Assembly (NCBI GenBank): GCA_903871435.1 | Contig: CAIQGU010000425.1 | Coordinates: 1 to 10,253, forward strand | DNA length: 10,253 nucleotides | DNA from: an uncultured Burkholderiales bacterium | Lineage (GTDB): Bacteria; Pseudomonadota; Gammaproteobacteria; Burkholderiales; Burkholderiaceae_F | Reading direction: 5' to 3' | In this document: positions 1-7,011 of the stretch, one piece after another | Layout of the letters: the number at the start of each line of letters is the position of its first letter | Numbering within the stretch: the stretch's first letter is position 1 | Program-made: the position numbers and the translations under genes | Notes under the pieces: generated by a model | The model's input: the letters and a program-made list of their open reading frames with translations, nothing else | What the model was told of the DNA's origin: nothing | The model's database searches: none

Positions 1-20
1 GGGGGGGGGGGGGGGGGGGG
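1..20. repeat. 20-base G homopolymer at the window edge
   Basis: The first 20 bases are all G. Read on the minus strand they are CCC codons that continue the ompA frame and give at least six prolines. Proline-rich linkers are normal between the N-terminal part and the C-terminal domain of betaproteobacterial OmpA proteins, so some of the run is probably real. Twenty identical bases at the very end of the sequence is also a typical contig break or poly-G sequencing artefact. The true length cannot be judged here. Confidence 0.9.
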
Positions 21-248
21 AGCGGGCATGAGGTCCTTGTCGCACTCCGGAATCGCCATGCTCTTCTCGAAATAGCCGTCGTGCCAGCACAAGCCCGTGC
101 TGTTGCGGACGACGTTGCCCTGTGAGTCCAGCACATAGCCCGAGGGCTTCTTGCCCGCGATGGTCTTCACATCATCGGCATTTGCGAGGCCGGCAGCGCT
201 GCCCAGCAGGGCCGCCAGCGCGATGGCGATTCTTCGTTGGTACTTCAT
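1..248 (-). CDS. ompA: OmpA-family outer-membrane protein, N-terminal part only
   Basis: Seen: an open frame on the minus strand starts at ATG 248 and runs off the left edge after about 82 codons. A Shine-Dalgarno-like AAGGA lies about six bases upstream of the start. Residues 1-24 form a signal peptide: a basic start (KYQRR), an Ala/Leu-rich core, and a likely cleavage site ANA/DD after residue 24. The mature part has Cys54 in CWHDGYF and Cys69 in IPECD, then a short stretch leading into a proline run. Known: betaproteobacterial OmpA proteins have this small N-terminal region with two cysteines, a Pro-rich linker and a C-terminal OmpA/MotB peptidoglycan-binding domain. Inferred: a periplasm-facing outer-membrane protein that anchors the membrane to peptidoglycan. 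The C-terminal domain is off the window, so the assignment rests on the N-terminus and on the known closeness of ompA to gyrA in Bordetella relatives. The gap to the upstream amidohydrolase gene is 65 bases. Confidence 0.82.
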   Translation of the reverse strand, partial: MKYQRRIAIALAALLGSAAGLANADDVKTIAGKKPSGYVLDSQGNVVRNSTGLCWHDGYFEKSMAIPECDKDLMPAPPPPPP

Positions 249-313
249 CGGATTCCTTTCCAAAGACGGAGTTTCGCGTCTGCGCCCTGGTCTGCACCCC
301 GGGACGATTCCGC

Positions 314-1729
314 TTACCCCTTATCGTGATTCGAGAGTCTGCTTGAACTGCTGCTTGCCGTTCCATTCGCGGCGTCCGTCGGCAGTGAGGCCGATTGACG
401 CAGTTTTTGGCGGATCTGATTGTGCCACGGTGCGGCAGCGCGCAAAACATCGTCGGCCAGTGTTGGGTTTTCCGCACCGCCCAGGACGCGATCCTCGAGT
501 ACCGCCCGCCCCGCCACCCAGACGTGCGTGACGTCTTTGCGTCCGGAGCTGTAGAGAATCTGGGATGTCACGTCATAAACCGGTTGGTTTTCGATGGCCG
601 ACAGGTCCAGGGCCACGATATCGGCTTCCTTACCGGTCTCCAGCGAGCCCACGCGCGCGCCTAGCCCGAGTGCCTGGGCGCCGTTGAGTGTTGCGCATTC
701 CAGCGCCTGCCAGGCCGGCACCGCGGTAGCGTCGCCCGTCGAACCCTTGGCCAGCAGGGCGGCCAGATAGGCCTCCGCCAGGATGTCCAGGCGATTGTTG
801 CTGGCGGCGCCGTCGGTGCCCAGCGCGACGCACACGCCGGCACGGAGCAGATCCGCCAGCGGCGCGATGCCGCTGGCCAGTTTCAGGTTGGACGCCGGAC
901 AATGGATGACGGCCGCGCCACGCTGCGCCAGCAGGGCAATTTCCGAAGGCAGCAGCTGCGTCATGTGGACCGCGATCAAGCGTTCGTTGATAAGTCCGAG
1001 CCGGTCGAGACGGTCCAGTGGCCGGCAGCCGAGGTTGCGCATCGCGTCGGCGACCTCATCGGCGGTTTCGTGCACATGGATGTGCACGGGCAGGTCCAGT
1101 TCCTCGGCGAGGGTTGCAATCCGCTGCAAGGTTGCATCGGCCACGGTGTACGGGGCATGCGGCGCCAGCGTAAAACCCACCAGTGGGTCGTCCGCAAGCG
1201 CATCGCGCGCCGCCAGTCCCTGGCGCAGGTAGTCGTCCGCGTCGCTCGCGTACCGGCTGGGGAAGTCGATCGTCATGATGCCGACGACGGCGCGCATGCC
1301 GACGCTGCGCAAGCCCTGGGCGGTTTCGGCCGGATAGAAATAGGAATCGTTGCAGCAGGTGATGCCGGCGCGCACCATCTCGGCGGCAGCCAGGCGCGCA
1401 CCGTCGTAGACGAAGGCGGGTGAAACTATCGCGCGCTCCAGAGGCCAGATCCGTTCCTGCAGCCAGTGATGCAGGGCAAGGTCGTCGCCCGCGCCGCGCA
1501 GCAGGCTCATCGGGCTGTGGCCATGCGCGTTGACCAGGCCGGGAATCACGGCGTGGTTCTCCAGCGCCCAGTGCCGCGCCGCCGTGAACTGCTGCCGCGC
1601 TTGTACCGACGGCAGCACGGCCAGGATCCGGCACTGGTCGATCACGACCGAGTGATGCTCCAGCACGGCACCGCGCGGACGCACCGGCACCACCCAGCGC
1701 GCCTCGATCACGGTGTCTACAGTCTGCAT
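314..1729 (-). CDS. mtaD: 5'-methylthioadenosine/S-adenosylhomocysteine deaminase (TRZ/ATZ amidohydrolase)
   Basis: A metal-dependent amidohydrolase of 471 residues with a TIM-barrel core, predicted to deaminate methylthioadenosine or S-adenosylhomocysteine in the cytoplasm (purine and methionine salvage). Visible active-site elements: His69 and His71 in NAHGHSPM (metal), His191 in PHAPY, His218 and Glu221 in HVHET (metal and substrate), His255 in AVHM, HCPASNLKLASG from 276, and Asp306 in GTDGAASNN (metal). This set matches the Thermotoga TM0936 and Pseudomonas PA3170 type. ATG 1729 is preferred because a GGAG lies seven bases upstream and the N-terminus has the usual length. Related 8-oxoguanine or chlorotriazine-type hydrolases share the fold, so the substrate is inferred. 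In P. aeruginosa a homologue also lies close to gyrA. The catalytic core seems to end near residue 444. The rest is a Ser-rich tail with atypical codons (AGA, GGA, GCA, TCA) and may be former ompA leader sequence. Confidence 0.85.
   Translation of the reverse strand: MQTVDTVIEARWVVPVRPRGAVLEHHSVVIDQCRILAVLPSVQARQQFTAARHWALENHAVIPGLVNAHGHSPMSLLRGAGDDLALHHWLQERIWPLERAIVSPAFVYDGARLAAAEMVRAGITCCNDSYFYPAETAQGLRSVGMRAVVGIMTIDFPSRYASDADDYLRQGLAARDALADDPLVGFTLAPHAPYTVADATLQRIATLAEELDLPVHIHVHETADEVADAMRNLGCRPLDRLDRLGLINERLIAVHMTQLLPSEIALLAQRGAAVIHCPASNLKLASGIAPLADLLRAGVCVALGTDGAASNNRLDILAEAYLAALLAKGSTGDATAVPAWQALECATLNGAQALGLGARVGSLETGKEADIVALDLSAIENQPVYDVTSQILYSSGRKDVTHVWVAGRAVLEDRVLGGAENPTLADDVLRAAAPWHNQIRQKLRQSASLPTDAANGTASSSSSRLSNHDKG
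320..347 (-). promoter_or_regulatory. Weak candidate sigma-70 promoter for ompA inside the 3' end of mtaD
   Basis: On the minus strand TTCAAG (342-347) is followed after 16 bases by GATAAG (320-325). This matches the -35 consensus at three and the -10 consensus at four of six positions. It would start transcription near 313 and give ompA a leader of about 65 bases. OmpA is usually strongly expressed and should have its own promoter, and the 65-base gap itself shows no better candidate. The match is weak and is offered as the best visible option only. Confidence 0.25.
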
Positions 1730-1797
1730 ATGCCTGCTCCGGGTTCCTTGCGCGCGCCGGGCTGCCTGCCGGTGCCGCCCGTTCGCGCCGGTTCGGC

Positions 1798-1806
1798 GTT
1801 ATACCA
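1798..1806 (-). promoter_or_regulatory. Candidate extended -10 promoter for mtaD
   Basis: On the minus strand the bases read TGG-TATAAC, an extended -10 element (TGn) next to a hexamer with five of six matches to TATAAT. The -35 position has no good hexamer, which is tolerated by extended -10 promoters. Transcription would begin roughly 60 bases upstream of the mtaD start codon at 1729. It lies in the divergent intergenic region, about 60 bases from the oppositely directed gyrA candidate. Confidence 0.45.
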
Positions 1807-1862
1807 AGATTGGCGGCCGGTTTGCGCCGTGTCCTGCCCGGGCTGCACGTCTGCGGGTGCGC

Positions 1863-1871
1863 TGGTAAAAT
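1863..1871 (+). promoter_or_regulatory. Candidate extended -10 promoter for gyrA
   Basis: TGG-TAAAAT gives an extended -10 (TGn) with five of six matches to TATAAT. It is one of very few AT-rich points in this GC-rich intergenic region. The -35 region around 1843 (CTGCAC) is poor. A start near 1878 would leave a gyrA leader of about 170 bases. I saw no stronger candidate closer to the gene, although the AT-richer stretch at 2018-2037 cannot be ruled out. Confidence 0.45.
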
Positions 1872-1877
1872 CACTGG

Positions 1878-2046
1878 TTGTTCCGGGGTCATTTCCGGGG
1901 CCGCCCCTGCGGCCCTGCCCGGGCGCACCGCTTTGCCCGATCGCCGCTGCGCCAGTGGCGCTGTCCGGCGTGCGGGCCGCGCCCGATCGGCTGCCGGCCG
2001 CCATGCGTTTGCCTGGCACTTATCGTTGCATTTTTGACTGCCGCCA
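1878..2046 (+). other. gyrA 5' leader with GC-rich hairpins and short direct repeats
   Basis: About 170 bases without a recognisable gene. TTCCGGGG occurs twice, 12 bases apart (1881-1888 and 1893-1900). GGGCCGC (1898-1904) pairs perfectly with GCGGCCC (1909-1915) around a four-base loop, a very stable 7-bp stem about 20 bases after the proposed transcription start. No T-run follows, so it is not a classic terminator. A second stem, GCGCC/GGCGC, lies at 1949-1961, and GCCCGATCG is repeated at 1935-1943 and 1981-1989. The last bases before the gyrA ATG show no Shine-Dalgarno motif. The leader could affect gyrA expression, but nothing here proves it. Confidence 0.5.
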
Positions 2047-4734
2047 ATGGACTCGTTCGCCAAGGAAACCCTGCCCATCTCCCTCGAAGAGGAGATGCGC
2101 CGCTCCTATCTCGACTACGCCATGAGCGTCATCGTGGGTCGGGCCCTGCCGGATGTGCGCGATGGCCTCAAGCCCGTCCACCGCCGTGTGCTCTTTGCCA
2201 TGCACGAGGCAAACAACGTCTGGAACCGCTCCTACGTCAAATGCGCCCGCGTGGTCGGCGAGGTGCTGGGCAAATATCACCCCCACGGCGACACCGCGAC
2301 GTACGACGCGCTGGTGCGCATGGCGCAGGACTTCTCCTTGCGCTACCTGCTCATCGATGGCCAGGGCAACTTCGGTTCGGTTGACGGCGACAATGCGGCG
2401 GCCTACCGGTACACCGAGTGCCGCCTCAACAAACTGGCCTCGGAACTGCTCGTCGACATCGACAAGGAAACCGTCGATTTCGTCGCCAACTACGACGGCA
2501 AGGAACAGGAGCCGACCGTACTGCCCTCGCGCGTCCCGAACCTGCTGATCAACGGATCGGGCGGCATTGCCGTGGGCATGGCGACCAACATCCCACCGCA
2601 TAACCTGAGCGAAGTGGTCGACGGCTGCCTGCTGCTGCTGCGCAACCCGGACGCCACCATCGACGAACTCATCGAGCTCATTCCCGCCCCCGATTTCCCT
2701 ACCGCCGGCATCATCTACGGCCTGGAGGGCGTGCGCGAGGGCTATCGCACGGGCCGCGGCCGGTGCGTGATGCGCGCCAAGACCCATTTCGAGGAAATCG
2801 ACAAAGGCGCGCGCAGCGCCATCATCGTCGACGAACTGCCCTACCAGGTCAACAAGCGGGCGCTGCTCGAGCGCATCGCCGACATGGTCAACGAAAAGAA
2901 GATCGAAGGCATATCGGATATCCGCGATGAATCCGACAAATCGGGCATGCGCGCCGTCTTCGAGCTCAAGCGCGGCGAAGTCCCGGAAATCGTCCTCAAC
3001 AACCTGTTCAAGCTGACGCAGCTGCAGGATACGTTCGGCATGAACCTCGTGGCGCTGGTCGATGGCCAGCCGCGCCTGCTCAATCTCAAGCAGATCATCG
3101 AGGCCTTCCTGTCGCACCGGCGCGAAGTGGTCACGCGCCGCACCGTGTTCGAGCTGCGCGAGGCGCGCCGCCGCGGTCACGTGCTCGAGGGCCTGGCCGT
3201 AGCCCTGGCCAGCATCGACGACTTCATCGCCATCATCAAGGCGGCCCCCACCCCCCCGGTTGCCAAGGCCGAACTCGTCGCGCGCAGCTGGGACTCGCCG
3301 CTGGTGCGCGAGATGATGGCGCGCGCCGCGCAGTCCGGAACCGTGGCCATGTACCGCCCCGAAGGGCTCGATCCGGCCCTGGGGCCGCAGGAGGACGGCA
3401 CCTACCGGCTGTCCGAGGAGCAGGCTGAACAGATCCTGCAGATGCGCCTGCAGCGCCTCACCGGCCTGGAGCAGGACAAGATCGTCGGTGAGTACCGCGA
3501 CGTCATGGCGCTCATCGGTGACCTCATCGACGTGCTCGCGCGTCCCGAACGCATCACCACCATCATCCACGATGAACTCGTCCAGGTGCGCGACGCGTAT
3601 GGCGCCAAGTCCGGCGATACCCGCCGCTCCGAGATCATCCGCACCACCGAGGAGCTGGCCACCGAGGACCTGATCACGCCGCAGGACATGGCGGTGACGC
3701 TGTCCCACACGGGTTACATCAAGAGCCAGCCCTTGGCGGACTACCGCGCGCAAAAGCGCGGTGGCCGCGGCAAGCAGGCGGCGCTGGCGCGCGAGGACGA
3801 CTGGATCGACCAGCTCTTCATCGCCAACACGCATGACACCATCCTGTGTTTCTCCGACAAGGGCCGCATGTACTGGCTCAAGGTCTGGGAAGTGCCGCAG
3901 GGATCGCGCACCTCGCGCGGCAAGCCCATCGTCAACATGTTCCCGCTCGCCGAGAACGAGAAGATCACGGTCATATTGCCCGTCAAGGCGTTCGACGACG
4001 AGCACTACGTCTTCATGGCCACCGCCTTCGGCACGGTCAAGAAGACCTCGCTGGCCGACTTCTCCAACCCGCGCAAGGCCGGCATCATCGCCGTGGACCT
4101 CGAGGCCGACGACTATCTCATCGGCGCCGCCATTACCGATGGCCACCACGATGTCATGCTGTTTTCCGATTCGGGCAAGGCGGTGCGCTTCGACGAGAAC
4201 GATGTGCGTCCCATGGGCCGGCAGGCGCGCGGCGTGCGCGGCATGCAGCTCGATGAAACCGCGCGGGTGATCGCGCTGCTGGTGGCCGAGGATGAACAGC
4301 AGAACGTGCTCACCGCTACGGCCAACGGCTTTGGCAAGCGCACGCCCATCGCCGAATACACCCGCCATGGGCGCGGCACCAAGGGCATGATCGCCATCGC
4401 AACGTCGGAGCGCAATGGCAAGGTCGTGGCGGCCACCCTGGTGCACGAAAGCGATGAAATCATGCTCATCACCACGGGCGGTGTGCTCATCCGCACCCGG
4501 GTTGCGGAAATCCGCAGCATGGGCCGCGCCACCCAGGGCGTGACCCTGATCGCGCTCGACCCCAACACCACGCTGTCGCGCCTGCAACGCGTGGTCGAGA
4601 CCGATGCCGAAGCGCGCGAGGCCGATGACGCGCCGGCGGGTGCGCCCGCCGACCCCGAGGCTTCCGCCGGTCCTGATGCCGGCGGTGGCGGGGCCGAGCC
4701 CGCCGGGGATAGCGGCAGCCAGGACGACGCGTGA
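2047..4734 (+). CDS. gyrA: DNA gyrase subunit A
   Basis: The breakage-reunion subunit of gyrase (works as A2B2 with GyrB) that introduces negative supercoils into cytoplasmic DNA using ATP. The protein has 895 residues; E. coli GyrA has 875. The N-terminal numbering equals E. coli: KYHPHGD at 77-82 leads into the quinolone region with Thr83 and Asp87, and Arg121 and catalytic Tyr122 sit in YRYTE. The tower and coiled-coil region follow. The GyrA box QKRGGRG is at 569-575, and six beta-pinwheel blades can be counted from repeated motifs such as [46 protein letters not shown] and TTGGVLIRT. Residues ~850-895 form an acidic, Gly/Ala-rich tail. Thr83 is the usual residue in Burkholderiales, so it is not evidence of quinolone resistance. 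The start is fixed by the conserved N-terminus [20 protein letters not shown], although no Shine-Dalgarno motif precedes it. Confidence 0.98.
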   Translation: MDSFAKETLPISLEEEMRRSYLDYAMSVIVGRALPDVRDGLKPVHRRVLFAMHEANNVWNRSYVKCARVVGEVLGKYHPHGDTATYDALVRMAQDFSLRYLLIDGQGNFGSVDGDNAAAYRYTECRLNKLASELLVDIDKETVDFVANYDGKEQEPTVLPSRVPNLLINGSGGIAVGMATNIPPHNLSEVVDGCLLLLRNPDATIDELIELIPAPDFPTAGIIYGLEGVREGYRTGRGRCVMRAKTHFEEIDKGARSAIIVDELPYQVNKRALLERIADMVNEKKIEGISDIRDESDKSGMRAVFELKRGEVPEIVLNNLFKLTQLQDTFGMNLVALVDGQPRLLNLKQIIEAFLSHRREVVTRRTVFELREARRRGHVLEGLAVALASIDDFIAIIKAAPTPPVAKAELVARSWDSPLVREMMARAAQSGTVAMYRPEGLDPALGPQEDGTYRLSEEQAEQILQMRLQRLTGLEQDKIVGEYRDVMALIGDLIDVLARPERITTIIHDELVQVRDAYGAKSGDTRRSEIIRTTEELATEDLITPQDMAVTLSHTGYIKSQPLADYRAQKRGGRGKQAALAREDDWIDQLFIANTHDTILCFSDKGRMYWLKVWEVPQGSRTSRGKPIVNMFPLAENEKITVILPVKAFDDEHYVFMATAFGTVKKTSLADFSNPRKAGIIAVDLEADDYLIGAAITDGHHDVMLFSDSGKAVRFDENDVRPMGRQARGVRGMQLDETARVIALLVAEDEQQNVLTATANGFGKRTPIAEYTRHGRGTKGMIAIATSERNGKVVAATLVHESDEIMLITTGGVLIRTRVAEIRSMGRATQGVTLIALDPNTTLSRLQRVVETDAEAREADDAPAGAPADPEASAGPDAGGGGAEPAGDSGSQDDA

Positions 4735-4747
4735 GCGGCGACGCACC

Positions 4748-4767
4748 GGCACCCTGGCGCCTGTGCC
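4748..4767 (+). other. Short hairpin directly before the pheA start codon
   Basis: In the 33-base gap between gyrA and pheA, GGCAC (4748-4752) can pair with GTGCC (4763-4767) around a ten-base loop. The stem ends at the base before the pheA ATG. The gap has no Shine-Dalgarno motif. The gyrA stop and pheA are in the same reading frame. Ribosomes finishing gyrA could open the stem, so translational coupling is possible; this is inferred from sequence only. Confidence 0.4.
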
Positions 4768-5838
4768 ATGGATGAGCGCCTGCAGCAGGTTCGCGATGCG
4801 ATAGACGCCATCGACCTGCAGTTGGTGGAGCGCCTCAACGAGCGCGCGCGCCTGGTTGCCGAGATTGGCCGCATCAAGCTGGGTTCCGGCGCGCCGGTGT
4901 TCCAGCCCGAACGCGAGGCAGAAGTCGTGCGGCGCGTGGTGGCAGCCAGCACCGGTCCGCTGCCCAATACGGCGCTCGAGGCCATCTATCGCGAAATCAT
5001 GTCCGCCGCGCGGGCCATGCAGCGCCCGCTCACCGTGGCTTATCTGGGTCCCCAAGGCACCTTCTCCGAGCTGGCCACGCTCAAGCGCTTTGGCGGCTCC
5101 GCGCAGCTGCAGTCGTGCGCCTCGATCGACGAAGTTTTTCGTGCGGCTGAATCCGAGCGCGTCGACTTTGCCGTGGTGCCGGTAGAGAATTCCTCCGAAG
5201 GCGCTGTTTCGCGCTCGCTCGACCTGTTGCTGGGCACGTCGCTGCTGATCGTCGCCGAGGTATCCGTACCCGTGCACCAGCACTTGCTCACGCTGCACGG
5301 CAGTCTCGCGGGGGTGACCCGTGTGCTTGCCCACCCCCAGGCCCTGGGCCAGTGCGTTGCATGGCTCAACCTCAATGCGCCGGGGCTTGAGCGCATTTCC
5401 GTGGCCAGCAACGCGGAAGCCGCGCGCCAGGCCAGCCTCGATCCCACCGCAGCGGCGATTGCGGGCGATCAGGCGGGCGTGCGCTACGGTCTCCAGACGG
5501 TGGCGCCGCTCATCCAGGACGATGCCCATAACCGCACCCGCTTCGTCGTCCTTGGGCGCCACGGCGGCCGTCCCAGCGGCGCCGACAAAACCTCGCTCAT
5601 CTTGTCCGTGGCCAACCGTGCGGGTGCAGTCTACGAAATGCTCGCGCCGCTGGCGCGCCACGGCGTTTCCATGACCCGCTTCGAATCGCGGCCGGCCAGA
5701 AATGGCGCCTGGGAGTATCACTTCTTCGTCGATGTCGAGGGCCACGCCACCGACGCACCCATCGCGGCGGCGCTGCGCGAACTGCAACAGACCTGCGCCT
5801 TCTTTCGCTGCCTGGGCTCCTACCCGAGGGACGTCTGA
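4768..5838 (+). CDS. pheA: Bifunctional chorismate mutase / prephenate dehydratase (P-protein)
   Basis: Converts chorismate to prephenate and then to phenylpyruvate, the last steps towards phenylalanine before transamination. The 356 residues hold three parts. An AroQ-type chorismate mutase occupies ~1-87, with Arg9, Arg26, Lys37, Arg49, Glu50 and Gln85 at the expected active-site positions. The prephenate dehydratase domain occupies ~89-265, with YLGPQGTFSE at 92-101, VPVENSSEG at 138-145 and the catalytic TRF motif at 257-259. A C-terminal ACT domain occupies ~274-356 with GAVYEML (286-292) and ESRP (306-309), the phenylalanine-binding motifs; feedback inhibition by phenylalanine is therefore expected. 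The start at 4768 is the only in-frame start after the gyrA stop that keeps Arg9. In related genomes serC separates gyrA and pheA; here the gap is 33 bases. The next gene follows after two bases. Confidence 0.96.
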   Translation: MDERLQQVRDAIDAIDLQLVERLNERARLVAEIGRIKLGSGAPVFQPEREAEVVRRVVAASTGPLPNTALEAIYREIMSAARAMQRPLTVAYLGPQGTFSELATLKRFGGSAQLQSCASIDEVFRAAESERVDFAVVPVENSSEGAVSRSLDLLLGTSLLIVAEVSVPVHQHLLTLHGSLAGVTRVLAHPQALGQCVAWLNLNAPGLERISVASNAEAARQASLDPTAAAIAGDQAGVRYGLQTVAPLIQDDAHNRTRFVVLGRHGGRPSGADKTSLILSVANRAGAVYEMLAPLARHGVSMTRFESRPARNGAWEYHFFVDVEGHATDAPIAAALRELQQTCAFFRCLGSYPRDV

Positions 5839-5840
5839 TC

Positions 5841-7001
5841 ATGATTGCCCCATCCACAGCGGGCGGCGCACCGGCCGCCGCCCCGGCCCTGCCGGGACTG
5901 CCCTATGTGCAGGCCATATCACCCTACCAGCCGGGCAAGCCCATCGAAGAGTTGGCGCGCGAGCTCGGTATACCGGTGGACACCATCGTCAAGCTCGCGT
6001 CCAACGAGAACCCGGCGGGCATACCGGCATCGGCGCGCGCTGCCATGCTGGCTGCAGTTGCCGATGTCAACCGTTATCCGGATGGCAGCGCCTATGCGCT
6101 CAAGGAAGTGCTGGCGCAGCGCCTGGCGGTGCCGGCCGACTGGATCACCATCGGTAACGGCAGCAACGACATCCTCGAAATGGCGGCAGCCGCGTTGCTG
6201 GCCCCCGGACGCAGCTGTGTCTACGCGCAGTATTCCTTTGGCGCCTACGCATTGGCAACCCAGTCGCGCGGTGCCCGCGCCATCGTGGTCGATGCCATCG
6301 ACTATGGCCATGATCTGCCGGCGATGGCGCAGGCCATCGCTGCCGACACGCGACTCGTTTACGTGGCCAACCCCAACAATCCCACCGGTACCGTCCTCGG
6401 CGCGCGTGCGCTGGAAGCGTTTTTGGAAGCCGTACCGGCCGATGTCGTGGTCGTGCTCGATGAGGCCTACAACGAATACCTGCCGCCCGAGTTGCGCTAC
6501 GACGCCATAGCCTGGGTGCGGCGCTTTCCCAACCTGCTGGTGTCGCGCACGTTTTCCAAGGCCTACGGGCTGGCCGGCCTGCGCGTGGGTTATGGTGTTG
6601 CCCAGGCCGAACTCGGCGGACTGCTCAACCGCGTGCGTCTGCCGTTCAATGTCACCTCCGTTGCGCAGGCCGCCGCCGCGGCGGCGCTGCAGGATGCGGC
6701 GTACGTGCAAAAAAGCTTCGAGGACAACCGTGCCGGCCTGCAGGCGCTGAGCGCTGCGCTCACCGAACTCGGCTTGCAGGTCATCCCCAGCTTTGCCAAT
6801 TTCATCCTGTTCCGTGTGGGACCGGCGGCGCGGGTCTACCAGGAACTGCTGGCGCGCGGCGTGATCGTGCGTCCCGTGGCGGGCTATGGTCTGCCCGAAT
6901 GGTTACGCGTTTCGGTGGGCCTTCCCCAGGAAAACGCACGCTTCCTCGCCGTCCTGCCCGCTGCCCTCGCGGCGGCGCGCGCCATTGCGGCTGCCGCCTG
7001 A
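5841..7001 (+). CDS. hisC: Histidinol-phosphate / aromatic aminotransferase (HisC2 type)
   Basis: A fold-type I, PLP-dependent aminotransferase of 386 residues. Key elements: SNENP at 54-58, NPNNPTG at 177-183 with Asn180, Asp207 in VVLDEAY (pyridine nitrogen), Lys240 in SRTFSKAYGLAG (Schiff base with PLP), Arg248 in LRVGY (phosphate of PLP) and Arg356 in WLRVSVG (substrate carboxylate). The family member placed between pheA and tyrA is the broad-specificity copy known as HisC2 or HisHb. It is thought to transaminate phenylpyruvate or 4-hydroxyphenylpyruvate, with possible activity on histidinol phosphate. The context supports the aromatic role, but sequence alone does not settle the substrate. 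ATG 5841 lies two bases after the pheA stop and has GAGGG ten bases upstream. The ~20-residue N-terminus is Ala/Pro/Gly-rich and probably disordered. Confidence 0.93.
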   Translation: MIAPSTAGGAPAAAPALPGLPYVQAISPYQPGKPIEELARELGIPVDTIVKLASNENPAGIPASARAAMLAAVADVNRYPDGSAYALKEVLAQRLAVPADWITIGNGSNDILEMAAAALLAPGRSCVYAQYSFGAYALATQSRGARAIVVDAIDYGHDLPAMAQAIAADTRLVYVANPNNPTGTVLGARALEAFLEAVPADVVVVLDEAYNEYLPPELRYDAIAWVRRFPNLLVSRTFSKAYGLAGLRVGYGVAQAELGGLLNRVRLPFNVTSVAQAAAAAALQDAAYVQKSFEDNRAGLQALSAALTELGLQVIPSFANFILFRVGPAARVYQELLARGVIVRPVAGYGLPEWLRVSVGLPQENARFLAVLPAALAAARAIAAAA

Positions 7002-7011
7002 GCGGCGCCCG

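Noticed and set aside
783..1423. Plus-strand open frames opposite mtaD
   Set aside because: mtaD is complete with all metal ligands on the minus strand; the plus-strand frames have no motif or ribosome binding site.
2003..2125. A 40-codon upstream open frame that starts in the gyrA leader and overlaps the gyrA start
   Set aside because: No Shine-Dalgarno, no recognisable peptide, and no stop-start coupling with gyrA. Chance is the simpler explanation.
2293..2307. Thr83 in GyrA as a quinolone-resistance mutation
   Set aside because: Thr is the ordinary residue at this position in Burkholderiales, and Asp87 is intact.
2020..5787. A 1255-codon open frame on the minus strand opposite gyrA and most of pheA
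   Set aside because: It is the antisense shadow of two certain genes with strong GC codon bias, which removes stop codons on the other strand. Its translation shows no recognisable domain and it spans a gene boundary.
6886..7011. Upstream in-frame start for tyrA
   Set aside because: The 42 extra residues are Arg/Pro-rich, lie inside hisC, and would place the Rossmann glycine motif unusually far from the N-terminus.
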